Shown: piece by piece, positions 38,095 to 47,455 of the stretch
How the letters are laid out: every line of letters begins with the position of its first letter
How positions within the stretch are numbered: position 1 is the first letter of the stretch
NCBI RefSeq assembly: GCF_902500215.1
Contig: NZ_CABVOU010000029.1
Location: forward strand, 25,538-89,537
Reading direction: 5' to 3'
DNA from: Halomonas lysinitropha
GTDB taxonomy: Bacteria; Pseudomonadota; Gammaproteobacteria; Pseudomonadales; Halomonadaceae
Length of the DNA: 64,000 nucleotides
The notes under the pieces: model-generated
What the model saw: the letters and a program-made list of their open reading frames with translations, nothing else
Told to the model about the DNA's origin: nothing
The model's database searches: none
Position numbers and translations under genes: made by a program

Positions 38095-38985
38095 TCACCG
38101 GCGCAAGGGCAGGAGCCCATCGATATGCGTCACCAGGTAATCGACGAACTGATGCACCTTGGGTGAACGGTGGCGATGGCGTGGATAGACGGCCCAGACC
38201 GCGGTGTCGTCGTGACGATAGGCATCGAGGACCGAGACCAGCTCGCCGCTGGTAAGGTGGGGATCCACGTAGTAGTCGGGCAGTTGGGCCAGTCCCAGGC
38301 CCTTGAGGGCCGCGTCCAGCAGCGCCGGCCCCGAGTTGCCCTCCCAGGGACCCGCAACCCTCACCTCGCGGCGAACACCCTCGACGGCGAAGCGCCAGTG
38401 GTCTCGCGAGCCTACCAGGCAACGGTGGCGGGAGAGCTCCGAAAGCGAGTGGGGCTGGGGCATCCGGGTGAAGTAGGTCGGCGAGCCGACCACGTACTCG
38501 CGGCGTTCACAGAGCCGCCGGGCGATCAGCGAAGAGTCCTCCAGATGGCCCATGCGGATTGCGATATCGAAGCCCTCGTCGATCAGATCGACCGGTCGAT
38601 TGGTGAAGTGGAGTCGCACGCCAAGCTGCGGATAGCGGCCCTGAAAATCGTTGACTAGGGGCGCGACGAAGCGTTCCCCGAAGGTGGTGGCGCAGGTCAG
38701 GCTGAGGGTCCCGCTGGGGCGGGCCTGAAGGTCCTTCACGGCCGCTTCGGCCTCGCGGAAGCCGTCGAAGAGGTGATGGCAGTGCTGGTAGTAGAGGGTA
38801 CCGGCCTCGGTGAGACGGATCTGGCGGGTGGTACGGTAGAGCAGGGTGGTGCCCAGTTGGTTCTCGAGCTGGCTGACCAGGCGGCTGACATGGGAGCTGG
38901 AGACCTTGAGGCGGCGGGCCGCCGCGACAAAGGTGCCAGCACGCACCACCTCGATAAAGGCCTCGATCCGATCCCAGTGCTGCAT
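38095..38985 (-). CDS. LysR-family regulator divergent from formaldehyde-detoxification genes
   Basis: Regulator of 296 residues; HTH segment FIEVVRAGTFVAAARRLKVS then SSHVSRLVSQLENQLGTTLL, then TRQIRLTEAGTLYYQHC. The effector-binding domain follows. It is divergent from adhC with a 127-base gap containing an 8-bp inverted repeat, so control of adhC-fghA is likely. The ligand is unknown; in many bacteria these genes are instead under FrmR. Confidence 0.88.
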   Translation of the reverse strand: MQHWDRIEAFIEVVRAGTFVAAARRLKVSSSHVSRLVSQLENQLGTTLLYRTTRQIRLTEAGTLYYQHCHHLFDGFREAEAAVKDLQARPSGTLSLTCATTFGERFVAPLVNDFQGRYPQLGVRLHFTNRPVDLIDEGFDIAIRMGHLEDSSLIARRLCERREYVVGSPTYFTRMPQPHSLSELSRHRCLVGSRDHWRFAVEGVRREVRVAGPWEGNSGPALLDAALKGLGLAQLPDYYVDPHLTSGELVSVLDAYRHDDTAVWAVYPRHRHRSPKVHQFVDYLVTHIDGLLPLRR

Positions 38986-39004
38986 GGTGACTCCTTTCGA
39001 CGCT

Positions 39005-40222
<1,218 letters not shown>

Positions 40223-40242
40223 GCCACAAGGGAGCGTGACCC

Positions 40243-41097
40243 ATGACCATGACCGAACACCTCGAGCTGGTTTCGGCCAACAAGAGCTTCGGTGGCTGGC
40301 ACAAGCGCTATCGCCACCGCTCGCGGGCGCTGGATTGCGAGATGACCTTCGCCATCTATCTGCCGCCCCAGGCCGAAGCTGGGCGGGTGCCGCTGCTGTG
40401 GTGGCTCTCCGGGCTGACCTGCACCGATGAGAACTTCATGCAGAAGGCCGGCGCCCATCGCATGGCCGCCGAACTGGGCATGGCGATCGTCTGTCCCGAC
40501 ACCAGCCCGCGAGGGACCGACCTGCCGGGCGAGGATGACAGCTATGACTTCGGCAGCGGCGCCGGCTTCTATGTCAATGCCACCCGGCAACCCTGGAAGA
40601 AGCACTACCGCATGTATGACTACGTGGCCGAGGAGCTGCCCTCGGTGGTACGCCAGCATTTTCCGGTCAACGGCCGTGAGTCGATCAGCGGCCACTCCAT
40701 GGGCGGACACGGGGCGCTCATCCTGGCGCTCCGGCGCCCCGGCCACTATCGCTCGGTGTCGGCTTTCGCGCCGGTCGTCAATCCCAGCAAGTGTCCCTGG
40801 GGACAGAAGGCCTTCTCCGGCTACCTGGGAGAGGACCGCGGCCTCTGGACCCAGTACGACGCCTGCGAGCTGGTGGCCCGCGGGGCGTCGAGCCAGCCGC
40901 TATTCGTCGACCAGGGCGAGGCCGATGACTTCCTCGAGGAGCAGCTCTGTCCCGATCGCCTCGAGGCGGTCTGCGCCGAGCATGACCACCCGCTGACCCT
41001 GCGCCGCCAGCCGGGCTATGACCACAGCTACTTCTTCATCGCCACCTTTATCGAGGAGCACCTGCGCTACCATGCCGAGCGTCTGAACAAGCGGTGA
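40243..41097 (+). CDS. fghA: S-formylglutathione hydrolase
   Basis: Serine esterase of 284 residues that hydrolyses S-formylglutathione to formate and glutathione, completing formaldehyde detoxification started by AdhC. The nucleophile elbow is GHSMGGHGA, the Asp region QGEADDFLEEQL, and the His region PGYDHSYFFIATF. The start ATG 40243 has AAGGGAG upstream; ATG 40249 is an alternative. Confidence 0.95.
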   Translation: MTMTEHLELVSANKSFGGWHKRYRHRSRALDCEMTFAIYLPPQAEAGRVPLLWWLSGLTCTDENFMQKAGAHRMAAELGMAIVCPDTSPRGTDLPGEDDSYDFGSGAGFYVNATRQPWKKHYRMYDYVAEELPSVVRQHFPVNGRESISGHSMGGHGALILALRRPGHYRSVSAFAPVVNPSKCPWGQKAFSGYLGEDRGLWTQYDACELVARGASSQPLFVDQGEADDFLEEQLCPDRLEAVCAEHDHPLTLRRQPGYDHSYFFIATFIEEHLRYHAERLNKR

Positions 41098-41125
41098 GCG
41101 AGCGCACGCGAATGCGGGGTGACGG

Positions 41126-41148
41126 GCTGCCTCCCTTGGGGAGGCAGC
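41126..41148 (+). terminator. Hairpin downstream of fghA
   Basis: Stem GCTGCCTCCC/GGGAGGCAGC, 10 bp, with a 3-base loop, 29 bases past the fghA stop. No T run follows; a -10-like TATACT at 41154-41159 comes straight after and may belong to mtgA. Confidence 0.55.
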
Positions 41149-41211
41149 GTCGCTATACTGACGGGACATCATGGATAGGCAAGGGGGCCCCATGGCCGAG
41201 CGAGTTGGGCA

Positions 41212-41916
41212 ATGAGGCGGGAATGGCTGCTGCGGGCCTGGCGGGTGCTTTGGCGAACCCTGCTGGGCTTCGTGGTGTGTTCCCTGGTGCTGGTACTGCT
41301 GCTTCGTGTGGTACCGGTGTTCGGGTCCATGGTGATGGTGGAGCGCAAGGTCCAGTCCTGGATCGCTGGGGAGTCCCTCGACATCCGGCACCAGTGGCAG
41401 CCCTGGGAGCACCTCTCGGACCGCGCCAAGCTGGCGGTGATCGCCGCCGAGGACCAGCGCTTCCCGCTCCATCACGGTTTCGATCTGGGCGAGATGCGTC
41501 GCGCCTGGGAGGCTAGCCGCAACGGGGGGCGCCTGCGCGGGGCCAGCACCATCAGCCAGCAGACGGCCAAGAACCTCTTCCTGTGGACCGGGCGCAGTTG
41601 GGTCCGCAAGGGGTTCGAGGCCTGGTTCACCCTGCTCATGGAAGCGCTGTGGCCCAAGCAGCGCATCCTCGAGGTCTATCTCAATATTGTCGAGTGGGAC
41701 AACGGCGTCTTTGGCCTCGAAGCCGCCTCCCGCCATTACTTCGGTGTCTCCGCCGGCGAGCTCAACGATGTCCAGGCCAGCCGCCTGGCGGCGATCCTGC
41801 CCGATCCCCGTGGGCGCGACGCGGCGCGCCCGAGCCCGAATGTGGAGCGTCGCAGCGTCTGGATCCGCCAGCAGATGCGTAACCTCGGCGGTACTACTTA
41901 TCTCGATCGGCTCTGA
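41212..41916 (+). CDS. mtgA: Monofunctional biosynthetic peptidoglycan transglycosylase
   Basis: GT51 glycosyltransferase of 234 residues that polymerises lipid II, anchored by one N-terminal helix (LLGFVVCSLVLVLLLRVVPV). Catalytic motif 1 IAAEDQRFPLHHGFD and motif GASTISQQTAKNLFLW, then LEVYLNIVEWDNGVFGLEAA. No transpeptidase domain. Its last 19 bases overlap the 3' end of the opposing EamA gene. Confidence 0.95.
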   Translation: MRREWLLRAWRVLWRTLLGFVVCSLVLVLLLRVVPVFGSMVMVERKVQSWIAGESLDIRHQWQPWEHLSDRAKLAVIAAEDQRFPLHHGFDLGEMRRAWEASRNGGRLRGASTISQQTAKNLFLWTGRSWVRKGFEAWFTLLMEALWPKQRILEVYLNIVEWDNGVFGLEAASRHYFGVSAGELNDVQASRLAAILPDPRGRDAARPSPNVERRSVWIRQQMRNLGGTTYLDRL

Positions 41917-42812
41917 GGGCCACTTCTCACCACCAGCACCACGCCAGCGATGGCGATTGCCATGCCGACCAGTGACAGGGGTGGTAGCCGCTCGTCGAAC
42001 AGCCACCATGCCTCCAGTGCTGTCACCGGCGGGACCAGGTAGAAAAGGCTGGCGACTCGCGAAGCCTCACCTCGCTTGATCAGCGCCATCAGCAGCAGGA
42101 TGGCGGAGATGGAGAGTACCAGCACCAGCCAGGCCAGCGTCAGCAGGAAGGTGGGGGCCCAGTCGATCTCCCGGGTCTCGAACAGCAGCGCACCCAGTCC
42201 CAGCAGCGTTCCCGCACCGAGATATTGCACCACGGTGCCCGAGAGCAGCGGCATGCCGGTGCAGAAACGCTTCTGATAGAGCGTGCCCAGGGAGATACCG
42301 ACCAGCGCCACCATTATGCTGGCCAGGGCCCCGAGGCCGAACCCCTGGAACAGCATCTCGCCTGGGTCGAGCTTGCCCCCCAGCACCATGGCGATGCCCA
42401 CGAGTCCCATCACCAGCCCCAGCCACTGCAGTCGGCTCAGTCGCTCGCCCAGCAGCGGGCCGGCGAGTCCGGCGGTCAGCAGCGGCTGCAGGCCTACCAG
42501 CAGGGCGGCGAGTCCCGCCGGCATGCCCTGATAGATGCCGTAGAAGACGCCTCCCAGGTAGGCGCCGTGGACCAGCAGGCCGGAGACCGCGATATGTCCC
42601 CAGAGCCTCACGCCTTGCGGCCACTCACCGGAAATCCAGTGTGCCAGCGGTACCAGCAGGGCGAGGGTTAGCACGAAGCGGACGAAAAGGAAGGTGAAGG
42701 GCTCGGCATGAGGCAGACCAAACTTGGCGCCGATGAAGCCGGTGCTCCACAGGGCGACAAAGAGGATAGGCATGGCGGCCAGCAAGGCCTGGCGGTGACG
42801 TTCCGATGTCAT
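41898..42812 (-). CDS. EamA/DMT-family transporter (RhaT-type)
   Basis: Inner-membrane transporter of 304 residues with ten predicted spans made of two EamA repeats (first LFVALWSTGFIGAKFGLPHA, second from about residue 160). Such proteins usually export amino acids or metabolites; the substrate is not known. Convergent with mtgA; their 3' ends overlap. It starts at ATG 42812, facing the long TRAP promoter region. Confidence 0.85.
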   Translation of the reverse strand: MTSERHRQALLAAMPILFVALWSTGFIGAKFGLPHAEPFTFLFVRFVLTLALLVPLAHWISGEWPQGVRLWGHIAVSGLLVHGAYLGGVFYGIYQGMPAGLAALLVGLQPLLTAGLAGPLLGERLSRLQWLGLVMGLVGIAMVLGGKLDPGEMLFQGFGLGALASIMVALVGISLGTLYQKRFCTGMPLLSGTVVQYLGAGTLLGLGALLFETREIDWAPTFLLTLAWLVLVLSISAILLLMALIKRGEASRVASLFYLVPPVTALEAWWLFDERLPPLSLVGMAIAIAGVVLVVRSGPQSRSR

Positions 42813-43231
42813 GGCAACGGGCTTCCAGGATCAGGGGGTGGGGGCATCATCGCGGCCCGAGGGATGCGATGCCAATTTATTGGCTCGTGCTTTGGTCGTA
42901 GGTGACATCTTTGTGGAAAATTGGTAAGACCAAGTTTTTGCCTGTCTAGACAGGGTGTTGCCCCCTTTAATCGCCTGGTCTGACCAATATTCGAGTGCCT
43001 TCTGCGTTGAAAGTCGCTATTGGCCGGGGGCGGGCTTTTCGCTACTTTCCATCATGGAAGACGTTTCCAGATTAATGAGACCTTCCCGAGCCCGCAGGGA
43101 AAGCGGTACTAGCCGTCCGGTGCATCCTCAGAGGCCACTGGCGTGCGTGATGGGCCATGGATGACAACAACAAGATCCCGTTGATGTCCGCTTCAGAGTG
43201 CGGGCGCACTATCCAACCAGGAGTCCATGCC
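42813..43231. other. 419-base EamA/TRAP divergent regulatory region
   Basis: No supported gene. The plus-strand frame opening at 43157 upstream of dctP has no homology before 43232. The region holds two TGGT-N3-ACCA sites and a perfect palindrome between them (42921-42986, listed separately), A/T-rich tracts around 42900-43010, and a sigma-54-like TGGCTCG-N4-TTGG at 42881-42895 that lacks the invariant GC at -12 and is therefore weak. Confidence 0.7.
42921..42986. promoter_or_regulatory. Operator cluster upstream of the TRAP genes (two GntR-type sites plus palindrome)
   Basis: TTGGTAAGACCAA at 42921-42933 and TGGTCTGACCA at 42976-42986 both fit TGGT-N3-ACCA, the pattern bound by the FadR subfamily of GntR regulators; centres are 54 bp apart. 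Between them CCTGTCTAGACAGG (42941-42954) is a perfect 14-base palindrome. No GntR gene is in the window. The cluster could control dctP or the divergent EamA gene. Confidence 0.65.
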
Positions 43232-44401
43232 ATGCAAGACGACAAGCAGCCGTCAAGCATCTCTTCCGTCGACACCGACAACACAAAAGTCCTTGAGGAG
43301 TTCAAGACTCCGAGCCGGCGTAATTTCCTGAAGGCCGCTGCGGTGGGTTCCGCAGCCGCCGTCGCGGCCCCTTGGGTCGGCAATGTCCAGGCTCAGGAGG
43401 GCATCCGCATCCGTATGCAGTCCTCCTGGCAGCCGGGTACCGTCGGCTACCGCACCTTCGAGGAGTGGGCCAAGGGCGTCGTCGAAGCGACCAGCGGCGA
43501 GGTGAACATCGAGCCCTTTCCCGCCGGTGCCGTGGCCGGCGCCTTCGAGGTCGCCGACGCCGTGCGCAACGGCGTGATCGACGGTCAGAACTGGTTCACC
43601 GTCTACTGGCCCGGCAAGATGCCGGCGGGCGTCTTCCTGTCGGCCTTCCCTATGGGTCTGTCGCTGCCCCATCAGTGGGACATGATGTTCGGGGCCTACG
43701 GTGGTTTCGGTATCGCCAAGGAGCTCTACCGCAAACAGGGCCAGGAACTGCTGGGCTATGTCCACCACGACCTCAACCTGATTCACTCCAAGGTCCCGCT
43801 TCGCAGCTTCGATGATTTCAAGGGAATCAAGCTGCGCATGCCGGGTGGCATCGTCGCCGAGACCTTTGCCTCCATCGGCGCCCAGACCACCCTGCTGCCG
43901 GGCTCCGAGGTCTACCCGGCGCTGGAGAAGGGCACCATCGATGCCGCCGACTTTACCGGTGCTGCGGTGAACTACGAGTTGGGCTTCTGGCAGGTCGCCG
44001 ACTACATCATCATGGGGCCGCCCTCCACGCCCTGCCTGCACCAGGCCGTCGACCTTATGGATATCTCCGTCAACCGTCGCACCTTCGAGCGCATGTCCTC
44101 ACAGACGCAGGACCTGATGCACGACCTGGTGGCGGGCTACTCCCGCGAGCACTACGCGGCGATCCAGAAGGCCAATGCCGAGGCCTGGCCGAAGTATCGC
44201 GAGAAGGGTGTGGAGATCATCCACCTGACCGAGGACGATGCCACCCGTTTCCGCGAGGCCGCCATCCCGCTGTGGTTCAAGTGGGCCAACAAGGATGCAG
44301 ATGCCGCACGCCTCTTCAAGGCGCACCTCGATACCATGATGGATCCGGCGGTGGCGTTGATCACCGAGGACGACATCAAGGATTACGAACTCAACGTCTG
44401 A
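43232..44401 (+). CDS. TRAP transporter substrate-binding protein (DctP family, Tat signal)
   Basis: Exported binding protein of 389 residues. A hydrophilic leader is followed by the twin-arginine signal SRRNFLKAAAVGSAAAVAAP and processing near VQAQ, so it is folded before export. The DctP fold has MQSSWQPGTVGYRTFEEWAK, and LLPGSEVYPALEKGTIDAAD matches the keto-acid/mannitol-chloroaromatic (TakP, COG4663-like) branch rather than classical C4-dicarboxylate DctP. Ligand unknown. Start ATG 43232 with AGGAG eight bases ahead. A hairpin separates it from the fused membrane subunit. Confidence 0.92.
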   Translation: MQDDKQPSSISSVDTDNTKVLEEFKTPSRRNFLKAAAVGSAAAVAAPWVGNVQAQEGIRIRMQSSWQPGTVGYRTFEEWAKGVVEATSGEVNIEPFPAGAVAGAFEVADAVRNGVIDGQNWFTVYWPGKMPAGVFLSAFPMGLSLPHQWDMMFGAYGGFGIAKELYRKQGQELLGYVHHDLNLIHSKVPLRSFDDFKGIKLRMPGGIVAETFASIGAQTTLLPGSEVYPALEKGTIDAADFTGAAVNYELGFWQVADYIIMGPPSTPCLHQAVDLMDISVNRRTFERMSSQTQDLMHDLVAGYSREHYAAIQKANAEAWPKYREKGVEIIHLTEDDATRFREAAIPLWFKWANKDADAARLFKAHLDTMMDPAVALITEDDIKDYELNV

Positions 44402-44419
44402 ACCATCTGCACGACCAAC

Positions 44420-44453
44420 CCGGGTGTTGTGGGCCATGGGCCGCAACACCCGG
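44420..44453 (+). terminator. Hairpin between dctP-like and dctQM-like genes
   Basis: Stem CCGGGTGTTG/CAACACCCGG (10 bp) with a 14-base loop that contains GGCC/GGCC pairing, then TTTAT. Likely a partial terminator that keeps binding-protein transcript in excess. Confidence 0.65.
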
Positions 44454-44547
44454 TTTATGTTGGGTAATCACTTTCTAATCCCTTATCCCGTCGACTCGAT
44501 GATCCGTAGCCATCGCCGGGAGGTAATGGTGTCACGGAGGAGTGTCC

Positions 44548-46746
44548 ATGAACCTTGATATCGAATTCGTTCTGCCGCACTGGCTCTACTGGTCGGTGCT
44601 GCTGATTTTGCCGCTGGTGGTGATGTTCCTCGTCGATCGAAGCTTTCGGCGCGGTGGGACCATCTCCGGCGGCGACACCGCCGAGGTACCGGCCGGCCAG
44701 GAAGTCGAGGTTTCCTACCAGCCGCCCGGTAATCTCTTCACTAACGTCGTCGATCGCATTTCCGGGTTTTCAGGCCGTTACGTGGCCTACTGGGCGCTGA
44801 TAGCGCCCTTCATCTTTACCTACGAAGTGCTGGTGCGCTACGCCTTCAATTCACCGACCAACTGGGCTCATGAGTCGATGACCCTGATGTTCGGCATGCA
44901 ATATCTGATAGCCGGCGCCTATGCCCTGCGCGAGGGCGGGCACGTGCGTGTCGATATCCTCTACCAGCGTGCCAAGCCGCTCAACAGGGCGGCGCTGGAC
45001 CTGGTGACCTCGATCTTCTTCTTCATCTTCACCATCGCCTTGCTGTCCACCGGCTGGAAGTTCTTCTCCCAGTCGGTGAGCGATGCGTACTTCTTCGGCT
45101 CGAGCTACGCCAACGAGACCTCCTTCACCGAGTGGGCGATCCAGTTCTATCCGGTGAAATTCATGCTCTTCTTCGGCGCTTTGCTGTTGCTGCTGCAGGG
45201 GATAGGGCAGCTGTTGCGTGATGGCCAGTCCTATCGCTATCACTGGCGCCTGCACCAGGGCAGTCGGACCTTCGCCCGGGTGCTGCTGATCGTTGCCGGG
45301 CTGCTGGCGGCCTGGGTGGCCTTCGAGATGGTCAATATCGCGGTGACCGACTACGACAGCCTGGCGGGGAGTCTCGAGGGGGTTCTGGGCAACGTGGGCA
45401 TCGGTTCCCTCACGCTGGTGATGTTCGGTTCGCTGATGGTGGTATTGGTGGCGGGCCTGCCGCTCGCCTTCGTCACCGGCGGCCTGGGGGTCTGCTTCCT
45501 CTATCTGATCGGCACCCAGGACATGCTTAATCTGATGCCGTCGCGCATCTTCCCGATGATGACCAACTACCAGCTCTCGGCCATCCCGCTGTTCATCTTC
45601 ATGGCCTCGGTGCTGGAGAAGGCGGGGATCATCGAGGAGCTGTTCGACGTCGTCTACAAGTGGATGGGCGGGCTCAAGGCGGGCCTGGCCATCGCCACCA
45701 TCATTGCCTCCACGCTGTTGGCCGCCATGGTCGGCGTGATCGGGGCCGCGGTGGTGACCATGGGCTTGATCGCCTTGCCGGCAATGCTCAAGCGCAATTA
45801 CGACCCGGAAATCGCCATCGGCTCGATCATGGCCGGCGGAACGCTGGGCATTCTGATCCCGCCCTCGATCCTGGCCATCATCTACGGCGTGATCGCCCAG
45901 CAGTCGGTGGGTGAGCTCTACCTGGGCTCGCTGATTCCTGGTCTGCTGCTGGCTTTCATGTACGGCTTCTACTGCTGGATGCGTGGCACCCTGAACATCA
46001 AGCTGGCCCCGCCGATGCCCGTCGAGGACCGGGTCGACATGAAGGAGAAGCTGCGAATTCTGCGCAAGATGCTGGCACCGATCATCCTGGTGATCCTGGT
46101 GCTGGGTATCATCTTTACCGGCATCGCCACACCGGTCGAAGCGGCCGGCATTGGCACCTTCGGTGCCCTGGTGGTGGCCGCCATGCACAAGCGCCTGACC
46201 TGGCCCAACCTGCATGCCGCCTGCATGAGCACGCTGGTGGCCTCGGCGATGGTGATGTGGATCATCTTCGGCGCTAGCATCTTCGTCGGCTTCTATATCC
46301 TGCAGGGTGGCCAGACCTTCGTGCAGGAGCTGATCTCCGGTGCGGGCCTGAGCCCCTACGCGGTGCTGCTGCTGATGATGGTGTTGCTGGTGGCCCTGGG
46401 GATGTTCCTCGACTGGGTGGGGATCCTGCTGCTGGCGGTACCGATCTTCGTGCCGCTGATTGAGGGGCTTACCTTCGACGGCCTGTTCGGCCTGCCCGGC
46501 GTCAATGCCACCGATGTGTCGCTATGGTTCGGCGTCATCTACCTGGTCAACATGCAGATGTCCTTCCTGAGCCCGCCGTTCGGCTATGCGCTCTTCTACA
46601 TCAAGGGCGTCTGTCCGCCGCACATCACCATGGCGCAGATCTTCCGCTCCTCCTTCCCCTTCCTGGGCATCCAGGCCCTGGGGCTGATGCTGGTCATCCT
46701 CTTCCCGGCACTGGTCACCTGGCTGCCTAACCTGGCCTACGGCTGA
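44548..46746 (+). CDS. TRAP transporter fused small and large membrane subunits (DctQM)
   Basis: Single chain of 732 residues combining DctQ (roughly residues 1-245, with YVAYWALIAPFIFTYEVLVR and MTLMFGMQYLIAGAYALREG) and the DctM 12-span transporter (roughly 265-732, with LPLAFVTGGLGVCFLYLIGT, MAGGTLGILIPPSILAIIYG and LGMFLDWVGILLLAVPIFVP). It drives Na+-coupled uptake with the Tat-exported binding protein. The start ATG 44548 is preceded by GGAGG at 44536-44540 with seven bases spacing, which disfavours the in-frame GTG at 44542. Confidence 0.93.
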   Translation: MNLDIEFVLPHWLYWSVLLILPLVVMFLVDRSFRRGGTISGGDTAEVPAGQEVEVSYQPPGNLFTNVVDRISGFSGRYVAYWALIAPFIFTYEVLVRYAFNSPTNWAHESMTLMFGMQYLIAGAYALREGGHVRVDILYQRAKPLNRAALDLVTSIFFFIFTIALLSTGWKFFSQSVSDAYFFGSSYANETSFTEWAIQFYPVKFMLFFGALLLLLQGIGQLLRDGQSYRYHWRLHQGSRTFARVLLIVAGLLAAWVAFEMVNIAVTDYDSLAGSLEGVLGNVGIGSLTLVMFGSLMVVLVAGLPLAFVTGGLGVCFLYLIGTQDMLNLMPSRIFPMMTNYQLSAIPLFIFMASVLEKAGIIEELFDVVYKWMGGLKAGLAIATIIASTLLAAMVGVIGAAVVTMGLIALPAMLKRNYDPEIAIGSIMAGGTLGILIPPSILAIIYGVIAQQSVGELYLGSLIPGLLLAFMYGFYCWMRGTLNIKLAPPMPVEDRVDMKEKLRILRKMLAPIILVILVLGIIFTGIATPVEAAGIGTFGALVVAAMHKRLTWPNLHAACMSTLVASAMVMWIIFGASIFVGFYILQGGQTFVQELISGAGLSPYAVLLLMMVLLVALGMFLDWVGILLLAVPIFVPLIEGLTFDGLFGLPGVNATDVSLWFGVIYLVNMQMSFLSPPFGYALFYIKGVCPPHITMAQIFRSSFPFLGIQALGLMLVILFPALVTWLPNLAYG

Positions 46747-46775
46747 GAACAGGCATTGGGCTGTCAAGGTACTCG

Positions 46776-46802
46776 AGGCGCTCCCTGCGGGGAGCGCCTT
46801 TC
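46776..46802 (+). terminator. Terminator of the TRAP operon
   Basis: AGGCGCTCCC/GGGAGCGCCT, a 10-bp stem with a TGCG loop and a short T tract. Confidence 0.8.
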
Positions 46803-46861
46803 GTCGGTGGTTACGAGGTCTCGAATTTTTACACTCTGTTACTAAATGGTCTGAACTCGCC

Positions 46862-46878
46862 GTGACGCCAGGCGTCAC
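46862..46878. promoter_or_regulatory. Palindrome upstream of the DUF4168 gene
   Basis: GTGACGCC-A-GGCGTCAC, perfect 8-bp arms around one base, 39 bases before the ATG. Could be an operator or a hairpin in the leader. Confidence 0.45.
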
Positions 46879-46917
46879 AGGGGGGCACATTCACAACGCA
46901 ACACCCTGGAGGTATTC

Positions 46918-47304
46918 ATGCAACGGATGACTGCTCTGTTCTCGGCCGCCCTTCTCTCTCTCGGTCTGGCCGGTGCCGCGCACGCACAGGACACTCAGCA
47001 GAGCCAGGACCCGGCCGCCTCAGGTCAGGCTCAGGCCCCCGCCCAAGACTTCTCCGACGAGCAGCTTCAGCAGTTCGCCGATGCGTCTCAGGAGATCGCC
47101 GTGATCTCTCAGGAGTACACCCAGGAGCTCCAGGCGGCAGAAGATGAACAAGCCCAGCAGGAAGTTCGTATGGAGGCCAATGACGAGATGGTCAAGGTAG
47201 TCGAGGACAGCGGTCTCGACGTGGATACCTTCAATGCCATCGGCCAGGCTATCCAGCAGGACCCGGAAATGATGCAGCGCGTACAGGAAATGGCCGAGTC
47301 GTAA
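46918..47304 (+). CDS. Exported DUF4168 protein
   Basis: Protein of 128 residues with a signal peptide (LFSAALLSLGLAGAAHAQ), a Gln/Ala-rich linker, then the DUF4168 domain FSDEQLQQFADASQEIAVIS to QQDPEMMQRVQEMAE. It is acidic, helical and probably periplasmic. Function unknown; Halomonas-type genomes often carry members, from memory. ATG 46918 has CTGGAGG upstream. It forms a single-gene unit between two terminators. Confidence 0.85.
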   Translation: MQRMTALFSAALLSLGLAGAAHAQDTQQSQDPAASGQAQAPAQDFSDEQLQQFADASQEIAVISQEYTQELQAAEDEQAQQEVRMEANDEMVKVVEDSGLDVDTFNAIGQAIQQDPEMMQRVQEMAES

Positions 47305-47340
47305 AACCGCGCTCATTTTCACCGCGGTAATCGGCAAAAG

Positions 47341-47364
47341 AGGGCCACCCCACGGGGTGGCCCT
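47341..47364 (+). terminator. Terminator after the DUF4168 gene
   Basis: AGGGCCACCCC/GGGGTGGCCCT, 11-bp stem with a 2-base loop. The better T run (CTCTTTT) is on the minus strand. Confidence 0.75.
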
Positions 47365-47455
47365 CATCTTGTCTGGCGGCCAGCACTGCCCTTTACACCC
47401 TACCGCGTGCATTCCAGACTGGTGACATCACATGATACAGGTGGGGGCGTAACGC

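Noticed and set aside
42881..42895. Sigma-54 promoter TGGCTCG-N4-TTGG upstream of the TRAP genes.
   Set aside because: The -12 element lacks the invariant GC, so it is unlikely to function.
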